Positions 1 through 8,288 of a DNA stretch of 64,000 nt are shown here, in pieces. This stretch comes from Citrobacter portucalensis (GTDB taxonomy: Bacteria; Pseudomonadota; Gammaproteobacteria; Enterobacterales; Enterobacteriaceae), in NCBI RefSeq assembly GCF_002042885.1, contig NZ_MVFY01000002.1:414995-478994 (forward strand), read 5' to 3'. The position numbers and the translations under genes were made by a program. The notes beneath the pieces are model-generated. The model was not told where the DNA came from, did not search any database, and worked only from the letters and a program-made list of their open reading frames with translations. The stretch's first letter is position 1, and every line of letters begins with the position of its first letter.

Positions 1-1159
1 TGCGCATCCGCAGTTGAGAAACGGCAATGACCAGATACACCAGCAGCGCGATGGCACCGGAGCTGTCGATCAGGAATTTAAATACCTTGGCCGGGGCGTA
101 ATAGTTGACGATGACGGTGAGGAACGCAGCACCTGTCGACAGTAACACCGCCACATAAGGCGTTTTGCTGCGGTTCGTTTTACCCATAAAGGCGGGGGCA
201 TCGCCACGGCGGCTAAGGGAGTAGAGCATACGCGATGACGTATACAGTGCGGAGTTAAGACAGCTGGTCACCGACAGTAAAATGACGCAGTCCATGATCA
301 ATTTCGCGTGCGGGATATGCAGTAGCTCCAGCACCGAGCGATAAGAACCGACTTCTTTCAGGCCCGGCATGTTCCACGGGATCAGCGCCACCACCACAAA
401 AATAGAGCACAGATAGAAGATAGAGATACGCCAGATAACCGAGTTGGTGGCGCGAACGATATGTTTATCCGGGGTATCGGATTCGGCGGCGGCGATGGTA
501 ACTATCTCTGCGCCCATAAAGGAGAACATGGTGATTAACATCGCGCTGATCACGGCGCCAAAACCGTTGGGCATAAAGCCGCCCTGATCCCACAGGCGTG
601 AAACTCCGCTAACCTCGGCATAAGGGTAGAAACCGCTAATCGCCGCCGCACCGAGGGTAATAAACGCCAGAATGGCAACCACTTTGCACAGCGCCAGCCA
701 GAACTCGAACTCACCGTAATTTTTGACGCTCAGCAAATTACTGCCGGTTAACGCCAGCGTGATAACCAGAGAAAACAGCCAGATAGGAATACCTGGTACC
801 CAGGAGTGCAGAATGATGGCGGCGATATTCGCTTCCAGAGGGATAACTAACACCCAGAACCACCAGTACAGCCAGCCGATGGTATAACCTGCCCACGGGC
901 CAATGGCCTTATCGGCGTAAGTGGAAAAAGAACCGGTATCCGGGGTGGCAACGGCCATTTCGGCCAGCATGCGCATAATCATCACCACCAGCAATCCGGC
1001 GAACAGATAGGCTAATAATACTGCGGGACCGGCTTCTGCAATCGCCACACTTGAACCGACGAACAGACTTGCGCCGATTACCCCGGCAATAGACAGCATG
1101 GTGACGTGGCGTGATTTCAGCCCGCCCCCTAAATCATGTGATTGTGACACTTGCCCCAT
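1..1159 (-). CDS. gabP: GABA permease GabP (3' end outside window)
   Basis: Inner-membrane APC-superfamily permease importing 4-aminobutyrate. Reading from the ATG at 1157-1159 (MGQVSQSHDLGGGLKSRHVT) gives 386 codons with no stop before the window edge; the E. coli protein is about 466 residues, so roughly the last 80 are missing. The amino-acid permease signature appears early (GVIGASLFVGSS), followed by successive hydrophobic helices. It is the last gene of csiD-lhgO-gabD-gabT-gabP and is separated from gabT by a REP pair, which in such operons often marks a step in transcript stability. Identity is secure from sequence and gene order. Confidence 0.93.
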   Translation of the reverse strand, partial: MGQVSQSHDLGGGLKSRHVTMLSIAGVIGASLFVGSSVAIAEAGPAVLLAYLFAGLLVVMIMRMLAEMAVATPDTGSFSTYADKAIGPWAGYTIGWLYWWFWVLVIPLEANIAAIILHSWVPGIPIWLFSLVITLALTGSNLLSVKNYGEFEFWLALCKVVAILAFITLGAAAISGFYPYAEVSGVSRLWDQGGFMPNGFGAVISAMLITMFSFMGAEIVTIAAAESDTPDKHIVRATNSVIWRISIFYLCSIFVVVALIPWNMPGLKEVGSYRSVLELLHIPHAKLIMDCVILLSVTSCLNSALYTSSRMLYSLSRRGDAPAFMGKTNRSKTPYVAVLLSTGAAFLTVIVNYYAPAKVFKFLIDSSGAIALLVYLVIAVSQLRMR

Positions 1160-1209
1160 CTTTAAACCTCGTTATTGTTATTGACGTCGCTTCCTGCACC
1201 TTACCCGTA

Positions 1210-1282
1210 GGCCCGGTAAGCGTAGCGCCACCGGGCATCACAACATTGCCGGATGGCAGCGCTTGCGCTTTATCCGGCCTAC
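1210..1282. repeat. REP pair (BIME) between gabT and gabP
   Basis: Two imperfect palindromes of the enterobacterial REP type. One has arms GCCCGGT and CACCGGGC at 1210-1236. The other starts GCCGGATGGC and ends ATCCGGCCTAC at 1248-1282. They lie inside the operon between gabT and gabP. Elements of this kind can stabilise upstream mRNA, bind gyrase or act as weak attenuators; which applies here cannot be read from the sequence. Confidence 0.85.
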
Positions 1283-1306
1283 AATTTCCCGTTTTTATTC
1301 GGGGGT

Positions 1307-2590
1307 TTAACCCTGCTTTGCCTCGGCAAAACACTGGGCGATAATGTCCAGCCCCTGGCGGATTTGCGCATCTTCAATAGTCAGCGGGACAAGAATGCGC
1401 AGCACGTTGTAGTAAGGTCCGCAGGAGAGCAGGATCAGTCCTTTCTCGCGTGCACGCGCCACCACTTCCGCAGTCAGTTTGGCGTCTGGTTTCGTGTGGT
1501 CGCCGTTTTCGAACAGTTCGATAGCAATCATCGCGCCCAGCCCGCGTACGTCGCCAATCTCGCGATGGGTTTCCGCGATAGCCAGCAGGCCTTCGCGCAG
1601 GGTTTGTCCCAGCTCGTTGGCTTTTTGCAGCAGATTTTCCTGTTCAAAAATGTTCAGTACCGCCAGCGCGGCGGCGCAGGCAATTGGGTTACCGGCATAG
1701 GTACCGCCCAGACCGCCCGGTGGGATTGCGTCCATGACTTCGGCGCGTCCGGTCACGCCCGCCAGCGGGAAGCCTCCGGCGATGGATTTGGCGAAGGTGG
1801 TGAGATCGGGCGCAACGCCCATCTGCTCCATGGCAAACAGCGTACCGGTACGGCCCGCACCGCTCTGTACTTCATCGGCAATCAGCATGATCCCGTGTTC
1901 GTCACAAATGGCGCGCAGCCGTTGCATAAAGGAAGGAGAGGCTGCGTAAAAGCCACCTTCGCCCTGAACGGGTTCAATCACGATGGCGGCGACGTCTTCT
2001 GGCGCGGCATCGTTTTTGAAAATGCGGTGAATGCTGGCGATAGCATCATCTTCACTGATGCCGTGCAGAGGGCAAGGATAAAGCGCGCGATACACGTGGC
2101 CCGGCATCAGCCCCATTCCGGCGGAGTACGGATTGACTTTCCCGGTCAGTGACAGGGTGTAGTGGGTACGACCGTGGTAAGCGCCGCTAAAGGCGATAGT
2201 CCCCGTACGCTTGGTGGCGGCGCGGGCGATTTTCACCGCGTTTTCTACCGCTTCAGAACCGGTGGTCACCAGCAGGGTTTTCTTGGCGAAATCACCCGGC
2301 ACTTTCTTATTCATGATTTCACACAGCTCCAGGTACGGCTCATAGGCCAGCACCTGGAAACAGGTATGGGACAGCTTTTTCAACTGCGCTTCTACCGCAG
2401 AGACGATCTGCGGATGCAGGTGACCGGTGTTCAGCACCGCAATACCGCCAGCAAAGTCGAGGAATTCCCGGCCTTCAACGTCCCAGACCCGACAGTTTTC
2501 TGCCCGCTCGGCAAAAATAGGGTGGATCTGTCCTACGCCACGGGGAACGGCGTTGCTGCGACGTTGCATAAGTTCTTTGTTGGTGCTCAT
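1307..2590 (-). CDS. gabT: 4-aminobutyrate aminotransferase GabT
   Basis: PLP-dependent class III aminotransferase (427 aa) that transfers the amino group of GABA to 2-oxoglutarate, giving succinate semialdehyde and glutamate. Visible marks are the N-terminus MSTNKELMQRRSNAVPRGVG, the IADEVQSGAGRTGT segment and the PLP-lysine motif TTFAKSIAGGFPLAG near residue 268. Length and sequence match E. coli GabT closely. The gene follows gabD after 25 bp; 5-aminovalerate is a known second substrate, which links it to lysine degradation through glutarate and so to csiD upstream. Confidence 0.96.
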   Translation of the reverse strand: MSTNKELMQRRSNAVPRGVGQIHPIFAERAENCRVWDVEGREFLDFAGGIAVLNTGHLHPQIVSAVEAQLKKLSHTCFQVLAYEPYLELCEIMNKKVPGDFAKKTLLVTTGSEAVENAVKIARAATKRTGTIAFSGAYHGRTHYTLSLTGKVNPYSAGMGLMPGHVYRALYPCPLHGISEDDAIASIHRIFKNDAAPEDVAAIVIEPVQGEGGFYAASPSFMQRLRAICDEHGIMLIADEVQSGAGRTGTLFAMEQMGVAPDLTTFAKSIAGGFPLAGVTGRAEVMDAIPPGGLGGTYAGNPIACAAALAVLNIFEQENLLQKANELGQTLREGLLAIAETHREIGDVRGLGAMIAIELFENGDHTKPDAKLTAEVVARAREKGLILLSCGPYYNVLRILVPLTIEDAQIRQGLDIIAQCFAEAKQG

Positions 2591-2615
2591 CAGGTGTTCT
2601 CCAGTATTTGTTTTA

Positions 2616-4064
2616 TTAAAGGCCGATGCACATATATTTGATTTCTAAGTAGTCTTCGATGCCGTATTTCGATCCTTCACGGCCAAGACCGGAGGCTTTT
2701 ATCCCCCCAAACGGGGCGACTTCGTTGGAGATAATGCCGGTGTTAATCCCGACGATGCCGTACTCCAGCGCTTCGCCAACGCGGAAGACGCGGCTTAAAT
2801 CACGGGCGTAGAAATAGGCGGCCAGACCAAACTCGGTGTCGTTGGCCTGAGCGATGACGTCAGCTTCGTCTTTAAAACGAAACAGCGGAGCCAGCGGGCC
2901 GAAGGTTTCCTCTTTGGCGACCTTCGCGTTATCAGGCACATCTACCAGAATGGTGGGCTGGAAGAAGTTACCGCCGAGCGCATGAGGTTTACCGCCCGCG
3001 ATAATGCGTGCGCCTTTATCCAGAGCGTCGGCGATGTGTTCCTGCACTTTGGCAACCGCTTTCTCGTCGATCAGCGGTCCGGTGGTGACGTCAGGTTGCA
3101 GACCATCGCCGAGATGCAGCTTGCTCACCGCCTGCTGGAGTTTTTCAGCAAAGCGCTCATACACGCCGTCCTGCACGTACAGGCGGTTGGCGCAGACGCA
3201 GGTTTGACCAGCGTTACGGAACTTCGATGCCAGCGCGCCTTCCACGGCTTTATCAAGATCGGCATCGTCAAAGACGATAAACGGCGCATTGCCGCCCAGC
3301 TCCAGCGATACTTTTTTGATGTCTTTGGCGCATTGCTGCATTAACTGACGGCCGATTTCGGTCGAGCCGGTAAATGACAGCTTGCGTACCAGCGGGTTGC
3401 CTGTTAGCTCGTTGCCGACCGCGCTCGCAGAACCAGTCACCACGCTGAAAACGCCAGCCGGGATCCCGGCGCGATTAGCCAGTTCTGCCAGCGCCAGTGC
3501 GGAGTAGGGGGTCTGGCTGGCGGGTTTAAGCACCATCGTACAGCCTGCTGCCAGCGCCGGACCGGCTTTACGGGTGATCATCGCTGAGGGGAAGTTCCAC
3601 GGCGTAATCGCGGCGGTAACGCCGATCGGCTGCTTAATGACGATCAGGCGTTTATCAGCCTGATGGCCAGGGATCGTATCGCCATAGATGCGTTTGCCCT
3701 CTTCGGCAAACCACTCAATAAATGAGGCTGCATAGGTGATTTCGCCTTTGGCCTCCGCCAGCGGTTTACCCTGTTCCAGGGTCATCAAGCGGGCGAGATC
3801 GTCCTGATGCTCAATCATCAGGTTGAACCAGCGGCGCAGGATATTGGCTCGCTCTTTGGCGGTCAGCGCACGCCAGGCCGGCAGGGCGCGGTTAGCGGCG
3901 TTAATCGCTTCGCGGGTTTCATCTGCCCCCATTTTAGGTACGCTACCCAATTGCTGACCGTTGGCGGGATTGGTCACCGCGATGGTCTCGCCGCTGTTGG
4001 CGTCACGCCAGTTGCCGTCGATCAGTGCCTGCTGGCGAAATAAGGTTGGATCGTTAAGTTGCAT
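2616..4064 (-). CDS. gabD: Succinate-semialdehyde dehydrogenase (NADP+) GabD
   Basis: Aldehyde dehydrogenase of 482 aa, the exact size of E. coli GabD. It oxidises succinate semialdehyde to succinate and glutarate semialdehyde to glutarate. The catalytic glutamate lies in LELGGNAPFIVFDDADLD and the catalytic cysteine in NAGQTCVCANR. The ATG at 4062-4064 follows an SD-like AGGAAG. The gene sits 23 bp after lhgO and feeds succinate from GabT and LhgO products into the TCA cycle. Confidence 0.96.
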   Translation of the reverse strand: MQLNDPTLFRQQALIDGNWRDANSGETIAVTNPANGQQLGSVPKMGADETREAINAANRALPAWRALTAKERANILRRWFNLMIEHQDDLARLMTLEQGKPLAEAKGEITYAASFIEWFAEEGKRIYGDTIPGHQADKRLIVIKQPIGVTAAITPWNFPSAMITRKAGPALAAGCTMVLKPASQTPYSALALAELANRAGIPAGVFSVVTGSASAVGNELTGNPLVRKLSFTGSTEIGRQLMQQCAKDIKKVSLELGGNAPFIVFDDADLDKAVEGALASKFRNAGQTCVCANRLYVQDGVYERFAEKLQQAVSKLHLGDGLQPDVTTGPLIDEKAVAKVQEHIADALDKGARIIAGGKPHALGGNFFQPTILVDVPDNAKVAKEETFGPLAPLFRFKDEADVIAQANDTEFGLAAYFYARDLSRVFRVGEALEYGIVGINTGIISNEVAPFGGIKASGLGREGSKYGIEDYLEIKYMCIGL

Positions 4065-4087
4065 GATTGCTTCCTGTCTTAATCGGT

Positions 4088-5356
4088 TTAACGGGTAAAT
4101 GCGGCGTGTAATGTCTCCACGCTACGTGCCGCACGCAGCGTGCGTCCGGGGTTACTCTGGTTCTCCAGCAGCGCATGAACTTTGCTGACAATATGTGCGC
4201 CGATAGGGATTGCCGACGTTGCTGCCGGAGAAGGGGCGTTACAGGTGTGAATTGAGCGTGGCGTGGTGACAAACAGAAAATCGTCGATAAGCTTGCCATC
4301 AGGTGATACCGCCTGTGCCCGTACGCCCGCAGGCCACGGTTGCAGATCCTTAAGCGTCAGGCTCGGGCAGTACTTTTGTACCAGCCGCAGATAACCGCTT
4401 TTGCATAGCGAATTCTTCATTTCGCCAAGCCCTGAGCGCAGGTTGTTTTGCAGCACGCGGCGAATACCAGAAGAGCCGAGGATCTCCAGCGTATCGCTGA
4501 GCGAGAAGTCACGTTTACGATAGCCTTCACGTTTAAATGCCAGTACCGCGTTGGGGCCGACGGTGACGCTGCCGTCAATCATCCGGGTCAGATGAACGCC
4601 GAGAAACGGCATCGCCGGGTCGGGGATGGGGTAGATCAAATGGTTAACTATCTGATTATGTTCTGGCGCCAGGCGGAAATATTCGCCCCGGAACGGACAG
4701 ATGATAAAGCCAGGTTCAACGCCGAGCATTTTTACCAGTCGGTCCGCCATCAGGCCAGAACAGCTAATCAGCGTCGCGCCTTCATATTCCTGGCCCTGAC
4801 GGGTACGGACAATCACGCCCGCGGCATGTTCTTTCAGCGCGCTGACCTCGGCGTTGTAAATAATCTCACCGCCTTTAGCCTGGAAAATCTTCGCCATCGC
4901 GGCGGTGACTTCGCGGTAGCTGACAATCCCGCTCGACGGGACAAAAATGCCGCCCAGTCCGGTGATATTGGGTTCACGCTCGCGAAGTTCCTGCGCATTC
5001 AGCCATTCGCGCTCCAGACCGTTAGCGGCGGTGCGATCCCAAAGCGCGCGCATGCGCTCCATTTCCAGAGCGGAGGTGGCAACCAGCATTTTTCCGCAGA
5101 CGTCGTAGCGGATGCCGTTTTGGTCGCAAAAGGCTTTTGTGGCGCGATTTCCGGCCAGGCAAAATTGTGCCTTCAGGCTGCCGGGGGTGTAATAGACCCC
5201 GGCATGAATGACGCCGCTGTTGTGGCCTGTCTGGTGGCAGGCCGGGCCGGACTCTTTTTCCAGTAGCGCGATTTTGGCGTCCGGATAGACATCAATCAGT
5301 TGCATGGCGGTCGACATGCCGATAATGCCGCCGCCAATAATCACAAAATCATACAT
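4088..5356 (-). CDS. lhgO: L-2-hydroxyglutarate dehydrogenase/oxidase LhgO
   Basis: FAD-dependent enzyme of 422 aa in the DAO family that oxidises L-2-hydroxyglutarate to 2-oxoglutarate, passing electrons to the quinone pool in E. coli. The N-terminal Rossmann motif IIGGGIIGMSTAMQL starts at residue 6, and the motif HNSGVIHAGVYYTPGS is typical of the family. The gene begins 17 bp after csiD, whose product GlaH makes the substrate, so the two act in sequence. E. coli name was ygaF. Confidence 0.95.
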   Translation of the reverse strand: MYDFVIIGGGIIGMSTAMQLIDVYPDAKIALLEKESGPACHQTGHNSGVIHAGVYYTPGSLKAQFCLAGNRATKAFCDQNGIRYDVCGKMLVATSALEMERMRALWDRTAANGLEREWLNAQELREREPNITGLGGIFVPSSGIVSYREVTAAMAKIFQAKGGEIIYNAEVSALKEHAAGVIVRTRQGQEYEGATLISCSGLMADRLVKMLGVEPGFIICPFRGEYFRLAPEHNQIVNHLIYPIPDPAMPFLGVHLTRMIDGSVTVGPNAVLAFKREGYRKRDFSLSDTLEILGSSGIRRVLQNNLRSGLGEMKNSLCKSGYLRLVQKYCPSLTLKDLQPWPAGVRAQAVSPDGKLIDDFLFVTTPRSIHTCNAPSPAATSAIPIGAHIVSKVHALLENQSNPGRTLRAARSVETLHAAFTR

Positions 5357-5373
5357 CCGCTTTTCCTTCGCGC

Positions 5374-6351
5374 TTACTGATGGGTCTGGTAGTGGTTGGT
5401 CGCGTACGCAAAATAACCACGCTGGCGCATCAGTTCGCGGCGCAAGTCCGGATGCGAAGTGAAACGATCGCGCCCGTGCAGCCAGAACAGGTTGTTGATC
5501 AGCAGGAATTTACCCACTGAAACCGGAACGGAAATAATGCTCTTGCTGGTTTCCAGCGCATCGGACAGGTCGCTCAGCCAGACGCCTTCTTCATAGTCTT
5601 TTGGCTGGACGAACTGGTCGATGTAGCGCATTACCGGGCGGCCCTGCTGGTCAACGTCAAATACCGGATGGAACACTTCCTGACTGACGTTTTTGCTTGG
5701 CGGTGCGGCAAAGCGCATGGCGCGACGTGCCAGAGGATGGGTAAAGTACTGCTCCAGATGCTCCCAGTCGTCGAGGTGCAGCAGCAGCGAGTTACCGCCG
5801 GTCATGTTCTGCTCGTCGATCTTCATCATCAGCACGTAATCGGTGATTTCTTCGAGGTAGGTTCCGTCGTTGTGCAATTCCATTACTCGGTGAGGCTGGC
5901 GCAGATAGCTGTCTGAGTTATCGACGTTTTTCACCACAAAACGTGCGTAATATTGACCGCTCATCGCATCAAAATTAGAGCGTCCGATGAGGTGCGCTAC
6001 CGCCGTTGCCAGCTTGACCATCTCTTCCGCCTGCGCCACGTCGTCTACGCCAACGGCATTGATTAGCAGTGCGCCTTCGGCACGATCGAGCAGGGTTTTC
6101 AGCAGCAGGGGCTGTAACTGATTGCCGCACAGGTCGTCGAGGATCTTGCCCACTTTGAAGCGCAAGAAGGATTTGTATTCCAGCGCCTGAACCGGCCACT
6201 GCGCGACGGCCTGCAGAAATTGCTCAGTGGTCTCAGCAGAAAAAGTCAGCTCCAGCAGGCGTGGGGATTGGGCTGACGGTTTCAGCGTGAAACCGCTGTA
6301 GTGCTGGGCTGGATCTTCAGCGTTCGGTTTTACGGCAGTCAGTGCGTTCAT
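5374..6351 (-). CDS. csiD: Glutarate 2-hydroxylase CsiD/GlaH
   Basis: Fe(II)/2-oxoglutarate-dependent dioxygenase of 325 aa that hydroxylates glutarate to L-2-hydroxyglutarate. Metal ligands are visible as H-x-D in MELHNDGTY and the distal histidine in [10 protein letters not shown]. The ATG at 6349-6351 is chosen over a TTG one codon upstream because it gives MNALTAVKP, matching the E. coli N-terminus. First gene of the operon. In E. coli it is induced in stationary phase by sigma-S and CRP; the upstream region keeps a CRP-like site. Confidence 0.96.
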   Translation of the reverse strand: MNALTAVKPNAEDPAQHYSGFTLKPSAQSPRLLELTFSAETTEQFLQAVAQWPVQALEYKSFLRFKVGKILDDLCGNQLQPLLLKTLLDRAEGALLINAVGVDDVAQAEEMVKLATAVAHLIGRSNFDAMSGQYYARFVVKNVDNSDSYLRQPHRVMELHNDGTYLEEITDYVLMMKIDEQNMTGGNSLLLHLDDWEHLEQYFTHPLARRAMRFAAPPSKNVSQEVFHPVFDVDQQGRPVMRYIDQFVQPKDYEEGVWLSDLSDALETSKSIISVPVSVGKFLLINNLFWLHGRDRFTSHPDLRRELMRQRGYFAYATNHYQTHQ

Positions 6352-6469
6352 CAAATCGTTCCTCTCAGTAGATTGTCAGGGAGATATGGCGCAGCTCGTT
6401 TCGTAGCCATAAATTAAAAATATCTACATTTTTGAAAAACGCGCACAGAATGAGCTTGTTTGTTTATTA

Positions 6470-6491
6470 TTTGTGATCAAAAGCAACAATT
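6470..6491 (-). promoter_or_regulatory. Candidate CRP site upstream of csiD
   Basis: TGTGA at 6472-6476, a six-base spacer, then GCAAC at 6483-6487: one perfect half of the CRP consensus and one degenerate half. A TATTTT-like -10 lies at about 6418-6424. The site centre would then be near -68, the position I recall for the E. coli csiD CRP site. The half-site is seen; CRP binding is inferred. Confidence 0.5.
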
Positions 6492-6563
6492 ATTTAACAT
6501 TATGAAGGGTGTGGGTTAATGCGAGGAAAAAGATAAAGTATTTTAAAACAGTGGGTTAATCAC

Positions 6564-6592
6564 GCTGCCGTTGGTGATGTGTCAACGGCAGC
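6564..6592 (-). terminator. Hairpin downstream of the dehydrogenase gene
   Basis: Perfect 10-bp inverted repeat GCTGCCGTTG / CAACGGCAGC with a 9-nt loop, 8 bp beyond the stop of the minus-strand dehydrogenase. No T-run follows directly, so termination may be weak or depend on another factor. Confidence 0.5.
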
Positions 6593-6599
6593 GGCAAAG

Positions 6600-7202
6600 T
6601 CAGTAACCGACTTTATAAATACGCCCGGTTTGGATGCCTTCCACACTGCGGCGGTAGGCGTTGGCGACGGTGGTGGCGGGCACGCTTTCAAAGCCCGGGA
6701 AGAAACTGTCGTATGCTTCGGCGGACTCACTCAGCACGGTCGGACTTATCAGGTTAATGCGTTGACCATGGCCTAGTTCACAGGCCGCGGCGCGAACAAA
6801 TCCTTCCAGCCCGGCATTGATCGTTGCGGCGTTTGTCCCCTGGGCGATGGGCTCGTGGGCGATAATGCCGCTAATTAACGTTATCGATCCGCCATCATTC
6901 AGGAAATGCTGCCCGGTTAATGCCAGGCGTATCTGGCCTAATAGTTTATCCTGAAGCCCCTGATTAAAGTCCTGGTCGGTCATTGTCGACAGCGGCCCAA
7001 AGAACAGATTACCGGTGGCGGAAACGATCGCATCTACCCGACCGACTTTTTCAAACAAGGCCTCGACACTCTCCTGCGAGGTGATATCGACCTGGTAATC
7101 ACCCTGAGTGCGACCCACGCGGACCACCTCATGTTTACGGCTCAATGCTTGCGTAACTGCGCGACCCACTGTACCACTGGCACCAATAATGACGATTTTC
7201 AT
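6600..7202 (-). CDS. Short-chain dehydrogenase/reductase
   Basis: Cytoplasmic NAD(P)-binding protein of 200 aa from the ATG at 7200-7202, which has GGAGG at -10; a GTG two codons upstream overlaps that SD and is rejected. The Rossmann motif IIGASGTVGRA follows the N-terminus directly, and SATGNLFFGPL fits the NAxG-like motif. The catalytic Ser lies in ITLISGI, but the usual YxxxK is replaced by an NAATINAG segment, so the active site is atypical. It belongs to the small SDR group often paired with a divergent LysR gene, as here. Substrate unknown. Confidence 0.8.
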   Translation of the reverse strand: MKIVIIGASGTVGRAVTQALSRKHEVVRVGRTQGDYQVDITSQESVEALFEKVGRVDAIVSATGNLFFGPLSTMTDQDFNQGLQDKLLGQIRLALTGQHFLNDGGSITLISGIIAHEPIAQGTNAATINAGLEGFVRAAACELGHGQRINLISPTVLSESAEAYDSFFPGFESVPATTVANAYRRSVEGIQTGRIYKVGY

Positions 7203-7269
7203 AACCACCTCCGCAATAGTGTGAGCCGCTATTCTTTAATGAAAATGAAATCAGATAAACTGGCTAAAA

Positions 7270-7286
7270 GTTAGATGATTACTAAC
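7270..7286. promoter_or_regulatory. Candidate LysR-type operator
   Basis: Inverted repeat GTTAG-N7-CTAAC containing a T-N11-A core, 14 bp before the lysR start and in the 98-bp gap between the divergent dehydrogenase and regulator genes. Its position fits autoregulation and control of the dehydrogenase. Confidence 0.55.
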
Positions 7287-7300
7287 CAGGGGTTTGTAAT

Positions 7301-8197
7301 ATGGATAAACTGCGCGGCATGGAAACGTTTGTCGCCGTGGTGGAGAGTGGGAGCTTTACTTCTGCGGCGACGAGGCTCGAGATGTCTGCGGTGATGGTGG
7401 GAAAATATATCACCCAACTGGAAGCGCAGCTCGGCACGCGTTTGCTGGAGCGCAATACGCGCCGCCAGAGTCTGACCGATGCCGGACGCGTCTATTTTGA
7501 AGAAGCCCGTCGCGTGCTGGAGCAGGTATCGATAGCCGAACGTTCGGTAGAGCGTCTGCGGCTGGCACCTGCGGGGACGCTGCGCATTAGCGCGCCCACT
7601 TCTTTTGGCGCTTGCGTGATCTCGCCGCTGGCCGCTGCGTTTTTACAGACCTGGCCAGAGGTGCGTATTGAACTGGATCTCACCAACCGGATGGTTGATC
7701 TGGTGAATGAAGGTGTCGATCTGGCGATCCGCATTGGCGATATCCATCAGACTGACGTGGTGGCGAAATACCTGTGTCCCTACCGTATGGCAATTTGTGC
7801 TTCGCCAGATTATCTTGCTCGCCATGGCACCCCCCGGACGCCCGCGGATCTGGTGGATCATCTGTGCCTGTCTCATACCGTGTGGACGGCTCGAAACGAG
7901 TGGATACTGCCTGGCGTGACGGGGGAGGTCAGATGGAAGCGCGATGCGATCCTGCGCTGTAACGATGGTCATGGCCTGCGTATGGCGGCAGTAGCGGGGG
8001 CTGGGCTGTTATTGCAACCTGAGGTGCTGCTGGCGCAAGAACTGGCTACGGGGAAATTGATTCGGATCCTGGAAGGGTTTACGCCGCAGCCGCGGCCAAT
8101 TCATTTGCTGTGGCGACAGGATTTGCGTCCGTTGCCTAAGCTGACACGGTTTGTTGAGCATGTGCTGGAAGGAACGCAGGGGCTGCGCGGAAAATAA
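7301..8197 (+). CDS. LysR-family transcriptional regulator
   Basis: 298-aa regulator. The N-terminal winged HTH spans about residues 1-60 (METFVAVVESGSFTSAATRLEMS...LLERNTRRQSLTDAG). A type-2 periplasmic-binding-protein-like effector domain follows from about residue 90 (LRISAPTSFGACVISPL, DLAIRIG, GAGLLLQPEVLL). It resembles the CrgA/AaeR subgroup. Divergent from the dehydrogenase and therefore its likely regulator; effector unknown. Confidence 0.88.
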   Translation: MDKLRGMETFVAVVESGSFTSAATRLEMSAVMVGKYITQLEAQLGTRLLERNTRRQSLTDAGRVYFEEARRVLEQVSIAERSVERLRLAPAGTLRISAPTSFGACVISPLAAAFLQTWPEVRIELDLTNRMVDLVNEGVDLAIRIGDIHQTDVVAKYLCPYRMAICASPDYLARHGTPRTPADLVDHLCLSHTVWTARNEWILPGVTGEVRWKRDAILRCNDGHGLRMAAVAGAGLLLQPEVLLAQELATGKLIRILEGFTPQPRPIHLLWRQDLRPLPKLTRFVEHVLEGTQGLRGK

Positions 8198-8200
8198 AAA

Positions 8201-8283
8201 TGCCGGATGGCGTTGCACTTATCCGGCCTACAACCGAGCCAAATTGTAGGCCGGATAGGGCGCAATAGCGCCGCCATCCGGCA
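8201..8283. repeat. Facing REP pair (BIME) between lysR and tctA
   Basis: TGCCGGATGGC...TATCCGGCCTACA at 8201-8232 faces TGTAGGCCGGATA...CATCCGGCA at 8245-8283. This is a classical head-to-head BIME in the convergent gap between lysR and tctA, where it may act as a two-way 3' boundary. Confidence 0.92.
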
Positions 8284-8288
8284 TATTA

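Noticed and set aside
1253..2152. Open frame of 299 codons on the plus strand opposite gabT
   Set aside because: It lies wholly within the clearly identified gabT on the other strand, has no SD and an unnatural composition. It is a shadow frame.
4448..5266. 272-codon plus-strand frame opposite lhgO
   Set aside because: Complement of a well-conserved gene; no motif or SD supports it.
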